64,000 nt of DNA from NCBI GenBank assembly GCA_020284085.1, contig JACEVL010000691.1, positions 127,102-191,101 of the forward strand. The letters run 5' to 3'. The notes beneath the pieces were generated by a model. That model had not been told where the DNA came from, made no database searches, and saw nothing but the letters and a program-made list of their open reading frames with translations. The translations under genes were made by a program, and so were the position numbers. The stretch comes from Aporrectodea caliginosa (taxonomy: Eukaryota > Annelida > Clitellata > Crassiclitellata > Lumbricidae). Shown in pieces: positions 33,701 through 44,000 of this stretch; position 1 is the first letter of the stretch, and each line of letters begins with the position of its first letter.

Positions 33701-35915
33701 CATTCCAACTCCAACACCTCGACAGAAATACACAAAACCAAGAGTTCTTTCACATCAACTAGTACCTACTTACTTATATATATATATACAATATATAGGC
33801 CTACCTGTCTTATATTGCAATGATTTCCTTGTCATCCTTAACTTTATAAATATTACGCTTTAAAAACATTCACTTGAGATAATTTTGTATCTGTATACAG
33901 TGTTGGAAGGCTTCTTCAGCTGTTGAGAGAGGCTGCTTGAGTTGTGAATAGATCTGGAACTTTTAGAACTATGATATCCTGAGAGAAAAGGAAATTAAGT
34001 CTATAAAATCAATTTAATTAGACCCTTGTAAGAGGATTTAGCCTAAAACATGATAAATAGAATTGAAGTAAAGAGAGAAACTAAAATATTAGCACATGAA
34101 AATCTTAGATCAACGGTATAAGGCTTCAACGAGGTGGAAGTCATCTATAGAGACTGAGACTCGAACCAAATGGCATCAAAACCCCGATTGAGTAAGCCCC
34201 AGTGTGTTCCCTCTACGCCAAGAGTAACCTTCCCTAACTTATTTTGTGACCTGATCCTAAATACGTGATTTTAATTTGCTGTAAAAGGTTTGATTTAGTG
34301 TTTTAAAAACACAGTCAGCTGAATTCTTGAATAAAAGATCGCGGTTTTGTCAAACTTTTGTACGAAACTGCCATAGGGCAGACTACTTGGGCAGAATAGC
34401 TTCATCTTGTATTCGGCAATAGACTTGAGGCTTTAGCTAGACGTTTATATGGGGTTCTACTACTTAGTTCCGTTTTGAAAATGCGGTGGCAAGTGATTGG
34501 AGTCATTTATATATTTTCCAATATAATTTGCAATTTGAAATTGCATTCACGTTGACTACAGAGACCTGTATTCATACATGACTCTGCTCTGCGAAGATGT
34601 AAACTGGTTATTTTAGACTAATGTGTTGAAAAATGCGACTCAATTAGTGCACTCATGTCATATAAATAAATTCATAATTTAAGTTATTGGTTAAAAAATT
34701 GCTAAAATTTAATGCGGCAATCTAATTTAAAAAGTCCCAACAAATGAATCTACCTTTGAAAATTGGCGAAATCGACCAGATGTTCAGAGGTCCAGCACCG
34801 CGATATTGACCAATCGCCAACTCGATCAGAAAGAGGGGAAGACCAACGAAGACGATCATTATAAGGAAAGGAACCAAGAAGGCTCCTAAACGAAATTATG
34901 CAGATATATGCCTCCTGACAAATATATGTACATATATTTTGAAGGCAATGATCATGTTAAATATAAAATTCTTTGCAGTGAAATTGTTTTGCGATATCTT
35001 CCATATTTGTCACTGTTGTTTGTGCTTGCGATTCATATGAAAGACAAATGAAGTCTTTGTTGATTCAAGTTTTTATTGTTTATATGAGCAGAGTGCAATT
35101 AAGAAGCGATTCGCTTTGCTCTATAACATCTTCCGATAAATCGTATCTGGTCAAACAGTTTAGATCATCATTACTTGTTGCAGACCTAATTTAAGACAGT
35201 ATCCCTCCCATTTTTAGACCTGCACGCCTCTAAATTACGACATGATTGTTTTTCCCGAAGCTTAAAAGTAGAAATATATAAATAGGGCCTACTTATTTGA
35301 ATTTAACGATGAACTCTGTGGAAATGCTTGTGCCCTTAGCCTTTCTTAACGGGCTTTTCATCATAATTTAGGCATACATGTATATCTTTAGAAATGGGAT
35401 CAGTGTGCTCAACGGGCTGATCTCACATTAATTGATATTACAGAGTATAAGTTATTTCGTGACACGGAAGGGCCATTTAATTAAATACCTTGATTTATAC
35501 CGCTCCGAAAAATATCATGAATAATTAATTTCATGTTTTGTTATTTTTAATTCCTTTCAATGACAAAACAAATGTTTCTAAAATTAAAATGTCTGCTGTG
35601 GCCTGAATTAAAACCTAGAACCTCTGCAGAGTAATATCCCAGTCTAAATCACTAATCCAATGAAAATACTTTCATGCAGGCAAAGAAGAACTAACCTCCA
35701 CCGTTTTCGAAGCACAGGTAGGGAAACCTCCAGACGTTTCCAAGACCCACCGCATATCCGAGACAGGACAGGATGAATTCCACTGGATTGCTCCACTGGT
35801 CGCGATCGATCACTTCCACTTCGGCGGCCGCCTTTTCAGGCTCCTTCTCCTCCATTTCCACCTTACTGTCTTGGACATCGACTGGATGGACCTGAAGGCT
35901 CTTCCCCGGGGCCAT
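19699..35915 (-). CDS. SLC6-A: Na+/Cl- dependent neurotransmitter/amino-acid transporter, 14 exons, with one in-frame TAG
   Basis: Exons on minus, 5' to 3': 35915-35696, 34885-34754, 33717-33574, 32725-32413, 30360-30228, 29655-29521, 28584-28481 (or alternative 28434-28331), 27895-27771, 27239-27127, 26306-26178, 25816-25717, 22520-22420, 21358-21170, 19842-19699; 2082 nt, 693 codons. SLC6 hallmarks: TM1 [14 protein letters not shown] then NGGGAF; EL2 W..C...WNT..C disulphide motif with six N-glycosylation sequons; [16 protein letters not shown] before TM5; TM6 [20 protein letters not shown]8 LGIDTQF. The Gly in TM1 puts it with the amino-acid/GABA/glycine group, not the monoamine group; the substrate cannot be read. 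Codon 455 is TAG where SLC6-B has CAA, so it may be a young pseudogene, a null allele, or a sequence error. Exon 12 follows a 3.2-kb intron full of LINEs. Confidence 0.9.
20209..20240. repeat. Perfect 32-bp palindrome
   Basis: The half GTATATACCATAGATA is followed by its exact reverse complement with no spacer. It lies in the last intron of SLC6-A. Confidence 0.85.
20640..20835. repeat. Interspersed repeat with GGCGGCGCCA / TGGCGCCGC ends
   Basis: Begins AGTGGCGGCGCCAACATGG and ends AAATCCTGGCGCCGCTACTG, with internal GCTGAAGCCCCC and TTTTAGCCCCCC words. Similar blocks stand at 50.08-50.24 and 53.55-53.75 kb, so this is a dispersed non-coding element. Confidence 0.6.
21718..21742. repeat. 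(TAGGCC)n micro-tandem
   Basis: Three overlapping TAGGCCTAGGCC units. It is the densest instance of the TAGGCCTA word that is scattered through the window. Confidence 0.7.
21835..22055 (+). mobile_element. LINE 3'-end fragment
   Basis: The plus strand reads [16 protein letters not shown] then [13 protein letters not shown], the usual C-terminal end of CR1/L2-like ORF2. It is followed by GTGGCGCTATATGAATTTGC and a (ATTACA)-type tail. Located in SLC6-A intron 12, antisense to the gene. Confidence 0.7.
22640..23820 (+). mobile_element. 5'-truncated CR1/L2-like LINE with reverse-transcriptase domain
   Basis: Open frame 22693-23640 contains [14 protein letters not shown] (RT motif 4), [12 protein letters not shown] (catalytic YADD) and [17 protein letters not shown] (thumb region). 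A single-base frameshift near 23590 moves the reading to an intact C-terminus ([18 protein letters not shown]). The 3' end is GGGGCGCTATATAAAACTAC plus (AAT)n. The upstream RT part and endonuclease are missing. It sits in SLC6-A intron 11, antisense. Confidence 0.9.
23993..24715 (+). mobile_element. 5'-truncated CR1/L2-like LINE, C-terminal ORF intact
   Basis: The frame 24003-24581 encodes [53 protein letters not shown] and [18 protein letters not shown], i.e. the post-RT region of this LINE class without a break. The 3' UTR has CTACGGCGCTATAGAAATCG followed by (ATT)n at 24651-24712. It differs from the copy just upstream, so this was a separate insertion. Confidence 0.9.
24850..25515 (-). 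mobile_element. Decayed LINE remnant, tail-to-tail with the previous copy
   Basis: Minus-strand reading with several breaks gives [45 protein letters not shown] and WNSLP-like segments. The 3' end (GCGCTATATAATGTGGC on minus) is near 24850. There are multiple stops and frameshifts. Confidence 0.75.
27181..27183 (-). other. In-frame TAG at codon 455 of SLC6-A
   Basis: Exon 27239-27127 reads VVTFLDPP, stop, [14 protein letters not shown]. The phase coming from the preceding exon (TCA G|GC TCT) leaves no other frame, and both splice sites are canonical. The paralogue has the glutamine codon CAA here ([11 protein letters not shown]). One C-to-T change from CAG would explain it. Truncation would fall before TM8. 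Confidence 0.85.
28331..28434 (-). CDS. SLC6-A TM6 exon, version b (Gly), tandem duplicate
   Basis: Same length, phases and acceptor as version a, 46 nt downstream of it. It encodes [19 protein letters not shown] and onward to HNNIYR. There are 11 nucleotide differences in 104, six of them silent, and three residue changes (Ser to Gly, Gly to Ala, Pro to Thr). Its donor (gtcggc) is weak but close to that of version a. Inclusion of both would shift the frame, so they should be alternatives. Confidence 0.85.
28481..28584 (-). CDS. SLC6-A TM6 exon, version a (Ser)
   Basis: A 104-nt exon, phase 0 at entry and 2 at exit, acceptor TTCAG, donor gtctgc. It encodes [19 protein letters not shown] and onward to HNNIYR. 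The S in FFSLS aligns with LeuT Ser256 of the unwound TM6 substrate site. Confidence 0.9.
28690..28990 (+). repeat. SINE with tRNA-like head, SLC6-A intron 6
   Basis: Head GTAGTCAAGTGGCTAGAGTT with B box GAGGTTCAAATCTCC, then body words GAGATTTCTAGTCCAC and CTCATATGCAG. Same family as the copies at 10.64 and 45.02 kb. Confidence 0.65.
30486..32096. mobile_element. hAT-like DNA transposon, SLC6-A intron 4
   Basis: Ends are imperfect inverted repeats, CAGGGCCGGATTAACAAATG on the left and CAGAGGCGGATTAAGGCATG on the right read inward. The 8-bp word GGTACGCA directly flanks both ends (30478-30485 and 32097-32104). CAG-ended TIRs and an 8-bp duplication are the hAT signature. No transposase frame remains; a LINE fragment is nested at about 31.04-31.55 kb. 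Confidence 0.85.
31040..31555 (+). mobile_element. LINE fragment nested in the hAT-like element
   Basis: Broken frames read [18 protein letters not shown], then [20 protein letters not shown] and [18 protein letters not shown], the post-RT region of CR1/L2-like LINEs. At least two frameshifts are present. Confidence 0.7.
34120..34235 (-). repeat. tRNA-like repeat, SLC6-A intron 2
   Basis: The minus strand has GGTTCGAGTCTC as a B-box-like motif, but no clean cloverleaf. It is likely a SINE head or decayed tRNA-derived repeat. Confidence 0.35.
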
Positions 35916-37421
35916 TCTCTAAAGTTCGGTATAATATAAAACTCAGGCAAACTTTGACAGTAAGCTAAATCTGTTAAATCTATCTATAATTGACTACTAG
36001 CCTACTAGGCAATTAATGAACGCTTAGTTCTACAGTTAAGCCTGCAGGCTTAATATTTTGCCACCTAAATTAAATATTATAAGAACAACATTCATTTTTG
36101 TGATCTTCTAAAACCAGAAGACAACATTCATTTTTGTGATCTTCTAAAACCAGAAGACGTACCGTGTACAATAAGACGGATCTTATGGTCGTTCATGAAC
36201 TATAAAGCCTCACGCATCCCTTCACAATTATGTAGGCCTACCCAAGAAAACTGCTCGAAAACCTACTAGCTGCTCTATTGAGTGCATCGCTGGACAATTT
36301 TACGCATTTGTTAGTGTAAAGGTGCAAGATAAATTGCCATATATACATAGGGGCCTAGATACATAAAAGGAAACTCTAAAGTTCGAAGAACATAGGCTAC
36401 GAACGTAGCTTAGTTAAAGTGATGAAACCCTAAATTCTCTGCGACTTACTTCTTACACGGCAAGCTTTCCGTAGTCTATGTAATGCAGTTGCCTACTGTT
36501 TACTTTGCTTTGGTGTCTAAACTTTTAAATCAGTTGCTTGTAGAAACGTCATACACGGTTTGTATCAAGAGAGTGTATGCTAATCATAGACCTACGGCTG
36601 GGTATGTGTGTCTAAATGACTGGAAGGCAAGGACAATCACGGAATGTCGCAGGGAGATGTTACGCATGTCTTTCGGCGTAGCCATCAATCTACTGTGTCT
36701 GCAGAAGACGTTCGAAGACAAAAAGCCTTCGACTTAATTCAATTACATTTGCATCGGTAACGAATCCGTGTAACCGTTTTAGGTGTGATCGTCACCGATG
36801 CGTGTAAAACGAGGCTCATTTGCTTCTGAATTTAATTCATGACCTGCTAGATAGGGACACATGACCTTTTACAATTAAGAAAACGATCCCAATTACATTC
36901 AATTGAAATACTATAGTTATAAAATGCTAACCCAGTCCAATCTCTTGATATTGTAGTTTGATCATAGGTGTAGTATTATGTGGATACGACGGATACCCGT
37001 AGGTCGAACCCCTCTACATTTTGAGACAGAGGCTCCTGTCCCCACATTTTCCTACCACGAATAAGCAATGCTCATTAAGTTTAGTCTGAGTTTGGAATTC
37101 TCCAATGACTTTTTTCTACTAAATCGGTCAGGTAATAATTATTACGCGGCAGAGGAAAAGAGAGGGAGAAATTGGAACCCCCCATCTAAGCCATCTTACT
37201 TCCAAGACCAAAGTCGTATTTTGCGCCTATATTGAAGTTTGTCTGCAACTATAGAACTTCCAGCCCTGTAATTATTGCAGTGCTAACTCAATCTTGTGGT
37301 GACAATACACGAGGAGTTCAGAAGACGTGTTGCTGACTGGCAGGCCGTATAAGGAGCAAAAAGCCCTGCAACTCCGTTTGGTAAAGGATTAGCGCTTTTT
37401 GCTGCAATAGGCTATAAATCG
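35916..37421. other. Upstream region of SLC6-A
   Basis: It should contain the SLC6-A promoter and 5' UTR on the minus strand. A CTTTAG just before the start codon resembles an acceptor, so an upstream non-coding exon is possible. A tandem duplication lies at 36083-36158. No other exon is supported. Confidence 0.45.
36083..36158. repeat. Tandem duplication of a 36-bp unit
   Basis: Two adjacent, apparently identical copies of a unit beginning ACAACATTCATTTTTGTGAT and ending AAACCAGAAG. Confidence 0.85.
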
Positions 37422-37936
37422 GGTATCCGGACGATTGGTCATAGGACAATTGGTAGCCTAATAGGACGATTGGTCATAGGACGATCGGTCATACGGACGA
37501 TTGGTCATAGGGCCTATTGGTCATAGGACTCATAGGGCCTACCGATCATAGGTCACATGGGTCATAGGGCCTGTCGGTCATAGGTCCTATAGGCAATGGG
37601 ACTATCGAAGGCTATCGAAGGATAAAACAGAGAAGTTTTTTAAACATGAACAACCATTTACTGGATCATTTGCTGTGAAATACGTAATACGAAATACGAA
37701 CAATACGTAAAAGTCTGGAATTATCCTAATAAGTTTCTTGATTGGCATTTGTCTAAAAACGATGAATGTCCCTAATTGCTGCTTATTTTGCGTTCGGTGT
37801 TTTAAGCTTAAAACTAAGAATGTCCATAACTAACTACTACAACCAAGTATGTCAGTTTATTACCGGCATATGACCAATAGTTCTATGACCAATAGGCCCT
37901 ATGACCAATCGTCCTATGACCAATCGTCCTAGAACC
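37422..37936. mobile_element. Foldback DNA transposon with tandem-repeat TIRs (element 2)
   Basis: The left end holds tandem, diverging copies of GGACGATTGGTCATA; the right end holds the inverted form (ATGACCAATCGTCCT). Terminal sequences read inward are GGTATCCGGACGATTGGTC and GGTTCTAGGACGATTGGTC. The word ATAAATCG flanks both ends (37414-37421 and 37937-37944), an 8-bp target duplication. About 240 bp of unique core, no ORF. Confidence 0.85.
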
Positions 37937-38019
37937 ATAAATCGACATTTCAATATTTCAACGTACCAGGTACCGGTACTCAAGGAAATATGTAGCAGAT
38001 CATTTGCATAATAATTACA

Positions 38020-38048
38020 TGATGATGATGATGATGATGATGATGAAG

Positions 38049-38128
<80 letters not shown>
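38020..38128. repeat. (TGA)n / (AAT)n microsatellite
   Basis: About 22 bp of (ATG)n then about 85 bp of (AAT)n. Long Leu/Ser/His/Tyr frames through it are artefacts. Confidence 0.95.
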
Positions 38129-38131
<3 letters not shown>

Positions 38132-39004
38132 TAGCAATAATTGTTATGGGCAGCACGGATTGGAAGAGTAAGTAAACCGATGGCACCCAATCCATTTTGA
38201 GCCCTTTTAAACCTAATCCTGTGAGCTGCATAATTGCTCACCAACTGCAATGCAGATCTCGGCGTTTCGACTGAGTCCTAATAACCTAATTAATCACACG
38301 AGCGTAGAGAACATTGTTTGCAAATAATTCAAATCTTGACCTATATTCGGTTCAGTAGAGTGAAAAGTGGGGTGAGGGAGGGCAATGGGTGTATGCCTAC
38401 GTCAGGGTGTAACTGAATAACAATCTGTAGATAGTGAATGGTAGGGCCTACTTAACGAATTGCAAGGAGTTAATGGTCGATCAAAAGTTGAGCGCTTTAA
38501 CTGTGCCAAAGTTTATCTTGCACTGTCCATAATTGAAAATTAATGATATTTGGATACAATTTGAAAACAAAACAACATCAGATTAGGCAGACGACTGAAG
38601 ACGTACAGTTTATACGCTGAAAAATATTTAATTCGAATTATCTTTTGCCCTCAAAGATAATTAAATTTAATTTTTAGATTTTAAAATTTTCTTGTCTTTT
38701 CTATTATTTAAATGCAGGAATTGACGCTATCATTTGACATCTATCTATATGTGTCCAACTTCTAATTATCTAACACTCAATTTTACTTTAAAAATACCAA
38801 AGTAGGCCTAACTGTGAATACCTGGCTGCCTCAAATATTTGCATCAATATCTATACATGTATTTGGATCGATTAAGATAACTCTTCCACTGTTTCAGCGT
38901 CTTGTCTCTACATTAGGCCTACAATGATATCCACTACAATTCGTCGTTTGTGGGGTGCTGCATTGTACTGTACGAAACAATGTTAAGTAGCTATATATTA
39001 TACA
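38129..39004. other. Intergenic stretch, no feature seen
   Basis: AT-rich sequence between two DNA transposons; no exon, tRNA or repeat family recognised. Confidence 0.4.
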
Positions 39005-39599
39005 GGGCACGCCGTCAAAAGAGCGCCGGACAAAAGAGCGTCGACAAAAGAGCGCCGACAAAAGAGCGACCGACACAAGAGCGAAGTGATCTATTAACGG
39101 GGGCTATAAAGAGCCAATCGAAACAATTAGCATGTTACGACCTATAGTTCAACGGGTTTAAGTGCAAAATTGTTTCAATCGGGCTCTGATATGACTAGGC
39201 CTTTGATATACGTTTTAGTCAAATAAACGCCCTTTGTTGTTCAGCCCTCTTACCGGAAATGTTTGAGCGCTGCATGAAACTTTTCTTATAAAAGGACGTG
39301 AAGACTTCCAGTGACCAAAGAAAGTTGTCATGGAGAAGGTCGATTCCCAAAAATGCATGGTGATGTTGCTGGTTTTTTAGTTGACTCGTGTTAACCAACA
39401 CGAACGTTTGAGAACGTTTTTAGACTTTTCGTAGCATTAGCAGCATTCGTAATAAATTCAGACATTTATTTAGTATTAAATTCTCTTTGCTTCATAGCAT
39501 TTTATGAAAAAATTGGAGTACAATGTGTGGTCTGTGTGGTCGTCAACATCGCTCTTATGTCGGTCGCTCTTATGTCGGTCGCTCTTTTGACGTGCCACC
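39005..39599. mobile_element. Foldback DNA transposon with tandem-repeat TIRs (element 3)
   Basis: The left end carries four to five tandem copies of a unit like CGACAAAAGAGCG; the right end carries the inverted form (CGCTCTTATGTCGGT). Termini read inward are GGGCACGCCGTCAAAAGAG and GGTGGCACGTCAAAAGAG. ATTATACA directly flanks both ends (38997-39004 and 39600-39607), an 8-bp duplication. The core has no convincing ORF. Confidence 0.85.
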
Positions 39600-39929
39600 A
39601 TTATACAGCAGAGCTGGACGAGATAAGACCTTGAATGGGCAGATCCTATGGGCACTATCTCCACCTCTGAATGAGTGGATGTGCGTTGACCTGTTGGATC
39701 CCATCGTAGAATGAAAATTTATTCTATGTGTAAATCGTTCACTTCAGGAGTATACGACTATAAAGAATTTTTCACTGCAGTAGGTTGTAAGTAGGCAGGT
39801 CATTAGGAAGGTCAAGAGTAAAATAGGCAGGTCAAATGATCTACCGCGACCCATGTTAGCGTCGCCACTGATTACATGAAATAGTAGGAACACATGATAA
39901 GAAGTTAAGCAAGAGTCGATTTTATAACT

Positions 39930-40105
39930 GTATGACCGTCTGTTAGGCGCCGATCCGTCCTTCTGCTGTGCTGTTCATTTGACCATCGCCCCTAAGGAGT
40001 GGAAGGCTAAGTGAACCTTGTGGGGCTATGGCGGGTATCGAACCCGCGTCCTTCTGTTCTTCGTGCCTGGGTATTATACCATTCAACCATCACTCGACAA
40101 AAATA
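39930..40105 (-). repeat. tRNA-derived SINE head
   Basis: The minus strand reads GTCGAGTGATGGTTGAATGG (A box), an anticodon-arm-like middle, and CGCGGGTTCGATACCCGCC (T arm and B box). The acceptor stem does not close and body sequence continues past it, so I take it as a SINE head, not a functional tRNA. Confidence 0.55.
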
Positions 40106-40301
40106 TATATGAAACACAATGAGTTTTAAAGTAACATTTGACTCATAGACTTACAGACTAACATAATGTCTAAGCAGATCATGAATCAGTCTGTATTATT
40201 ATGATTAGCAAAGTGTCTGACTGTGTCTCTGTAATATCTTGGATACTTAAAAGTTAAAACGCACGATGATATGTCATATGCACACGTAACTTATAATCGG
40301 T

Positions 40302-40942
40302 CTACAGATGCGTTATTTTCCCTTCGTCATTCAGGAACTGTGGATTCACCGTTCCATTCGATCCGTTAGAAACAACAAAACAGTTAGTGGGAGCCAGAGC
40401 AGGATAGGCGTGGTCATAGCTCATGTACTGTACCGGTATCGTCTGGGTTGTATCGACTTCTGCGTACTTCTCTGTGATGTTCATTTCGAGCTGGATGTTC
40501 GTCGGTGGGCGACACAACCTCCTCTCGTGCGCTGGCTTCCAGTCGGCCGTTGATTGCGTTAGCTTGAACAACCTCTGAAGACGTATACAGCGCAGCAAAT
40601 CATTTAATATTTTCGGTTTTATGGATGAAAATCGGTGGCCTATTATAGGGACAAAATCAATCATTTGGGGGCTAGGCCTACAAGCAAACTATATACACTG
40701 GGTTCTTGTCGTATTACGCATGGGATGATGAGATGCCAGAAAGACACCATAAATTACTGAAAGTGTAAACAACTATTCAGAACAGCCTGGTTGACTGTCA
40801 ATTTAGCAAGACGGTTTGGTGCAAATTCTTATTGAAATTACAGATAATGACTTGTTCATGTGAAAATATGTGACATACTGAATTCTATATAATTTTGTGA
40901 CGGCAAATTTTTACTCCAGTCTGGACTCCCTGTTAGCGATTG

Positions 40943-40984
<42 letters not shown>

Positions 40985-40987
40985 TAT

Positions 40988-41068
<81 letters not shown>

Positions 41069-44000
41069 ACTTACAGCATACGGCATTATAAGTAGTGTCT
41101 TGAATGTCCCTCCCTCGCGTAGCCATCTGATAAACGCAAATGCAATACTTCTATGCTATAGGTTGTTTATTTAGCGTCGCTTTCAGGCGATACAGTTTAT
41201 TTGAACTGACCGCTTCATAAAAGCCCACTCACTGACATTAGCTAAATACCGTAATCGTAAGCGTAAGCGTAATCATGAACTCCAAACTTCTAAAGCCAAG
41301 CGTAAAGCACCAGCTTATTCACGAGTGCTGGGTCGTATAGGGGTTGTCGATGTCCAGTGGAGGTCTGAGTCCAGTGGCCAGAGAAACCTGGGAAAGGAGG
41401 CAGAGCAGCTGTTAATACGTACCGTATTAATAGTTCCAATTATTCACCCACCGCAGAATGCAGTTTATTCTAAGGTTTGTGGCTTAATTTCGTCTCTTAT
41501 GACTGGAAAATAATTTATTCTTCGGGTTTTCGAGTCAACTGTTGTTATTTAGTGCACGAAATCGTTTAGTCCCTTACCCTTCCCCAGCTCAGTCCGTCGT
41601 ATTCTGGATTCGAGAAGGACTTCCAGGTGACGTAGACAGCAAACACCGGAATCATGAAGACTGATACGGTTGCCATTAGCCAACCAATCGCCTGACTCCA
41701 TTCGGGCAGAACGTAGTCACCGATGGCCAAAGGAGTGAAGTCGATTACGTTGAATATTAGAATGCCCTAAAGAACATCAAACAGACTGTACAAGCACATC
41801 GACTAAGGGTATTATTGGGGTACTTGGATTGACCTCTTGCTTTCTAACCGGTGCCAACCTGGATTTTGTCATGCGCACGTAGGCCCTACGAGTTTGTTTG
41901 GAAGTGACCATCGTGCCTTAAGCTAATATATTTGCGCTATAGAAACTCTCAGATTACATTAGAGAAGGAGTAGTATGCTATGTATTGTCTTTCTGTTATT
42001 TGAATGTTTTATGATTCTTTCAAGGCGCAGTCATAGTAGCCAAAGATACGAGGCAGCATGAATGAAATAATAACAATGTAGTTTTGAAACGACTTCGAAT
42101 TCACTCTAAAGAAAGCTGGTTGTGGTCTTGTTCATACGACGATACCAGGCGCAGTGAAGTTGAGACAAATCGTACCCCTAGAACTTTATAGCTCTATGTC
42201 CACTTTTTGCGAAACGGAGAAAAACGATTTTTAAGATTTGCTGACGAAAATCTTTTGCTCTGTTTCATTAATGGCAATTAAATTAAACTTTTTGGAAAAC
42301 AAAGTTTTCCCTTAGTATGATTATATTTGTATTTCGATCATAATGTAAACCGATTATGAGTAATTTGGCTATAATTATGGCAGGGGTGACTGCTGTAGGT
42401 TCTAAGTCCAGTCACGTGTTAAGATCTCTCACTGCTATTGGCTATGGACATAGCACCGTATAATTCTTTTTCAGACCTCACTCGAACACGGTTATAAGTC
42501 CAGTCACGTGTTAAGATCTCTCACTGCTATTGGCTATGGACATAGCACCGTATAATTCTTTTTTCAGACCTCACTCGAACACGGTTATATCTCCAATTCA
42601 CGTGATACAAAATTAATGATTCTATTGGATGACTGACTTGTTCCTCTATAGCTTTGAGACACTGTCCAAATTTGTGGACATAGAGCTTTATAGCACTCAC
42701 AGATTGAGCTAAAGAAAGCGTCTCCAGTTAAGCTAGACTGTTCAGGACATAGCCCCTGTCATCCCGGTAACGGATATAGCGTTAGGTTGATTTTTTCAAA
42801 AAAGTGGATATAGAGCCTTATAGTTCTAGGGGTACGAAATCGAGTCCTGGTAGAATTTAGAAAGGCGAACTTCCATCCGAAACTCCCTCAGTCCTCCATT
42901 CTCGATGGTCGATCAACTAACAAACATCGTCCTACATTAACGTGTTCGTGCATATACATTAGCCGTGTAAATTCTCTGATTAGAGTTTATATCTGGCGTC
43001 TAAAGAAGCCTGTTAACTTCATCCGTTAAGCTTATATCTTGAAAGACAATTGACTTACAATAAGCAGCAGAGGTGAAATGAATTTCCAGCAGAACCACCA
43101 ATGTCTGTACAGACGAAATCCAACCATCTTCTCGACGTCATCTATCAAACGACTGGCGCCTAAAAACCCGACAAACCAACTTTACACATTTTAAGTTCAG
43201 CAATAGATACTTTATCAAAATCTACCACTTCTATAGTTCAGCATACTCAATCATTCCATGCACTGTTAGGCCCAATGTGAACCAACCGAGCCATGAAATG
43301 GATAGCACTTGGGGTGTAAATGGTAGACCTTGCTTAATCTATTGTTGAAATGCACGGCGTTTAGATGATCAAGCAGCAATTGGTTAATTAATACAACATT
43401 TTGAAAAGGCTTCGATTTGATGTCGGATTACGGATTACGATGGCACTCACCGTAGACCCATGGGAAGACGATTGCTTCAGCGAGTGCAATTAACACCAGA
43501 GACCATCCACTCGAATAGTAACTCATCAGTTCGACCCAGTACAAACCAGCCTACAACATCACAGTCCAATTTACAAATAAATTAGGCCTACGATATAGTG
43601 TCTGCTACAGTCTGCAACAGTAGAGTCCAGTTGATAGCAGTATATCACGGTAGCCTATACTTCTACGACGGTATAGTCCAGTTGAAGCAGTGCAGTCTAG
43701 CTCAAGACGGTATCGTTAGTTGATTAAGTACAGTCCAGCTTAACAACAGTAGCCTACTTCTGTCCAGCTGAATAGCTTAACTTTAAATTATGAAACACCG
43801 CGTAAGAACACTGATCAGTTGAGCGCATTCTGGTTTGAGCGAGTCATCTCTATTATAGAGAAATTTGAACCCACAGTCTCCGCAAATAATTCGACCCGTG
43901 CTGACCCAAAGTTTCTCTTCTGCTCGAGCATACAATAGTCAGTTGCAGTGCAGTGCATTGTGGCATAAAGCAATACGTCTAAGCCAATCACAATTTGCTC

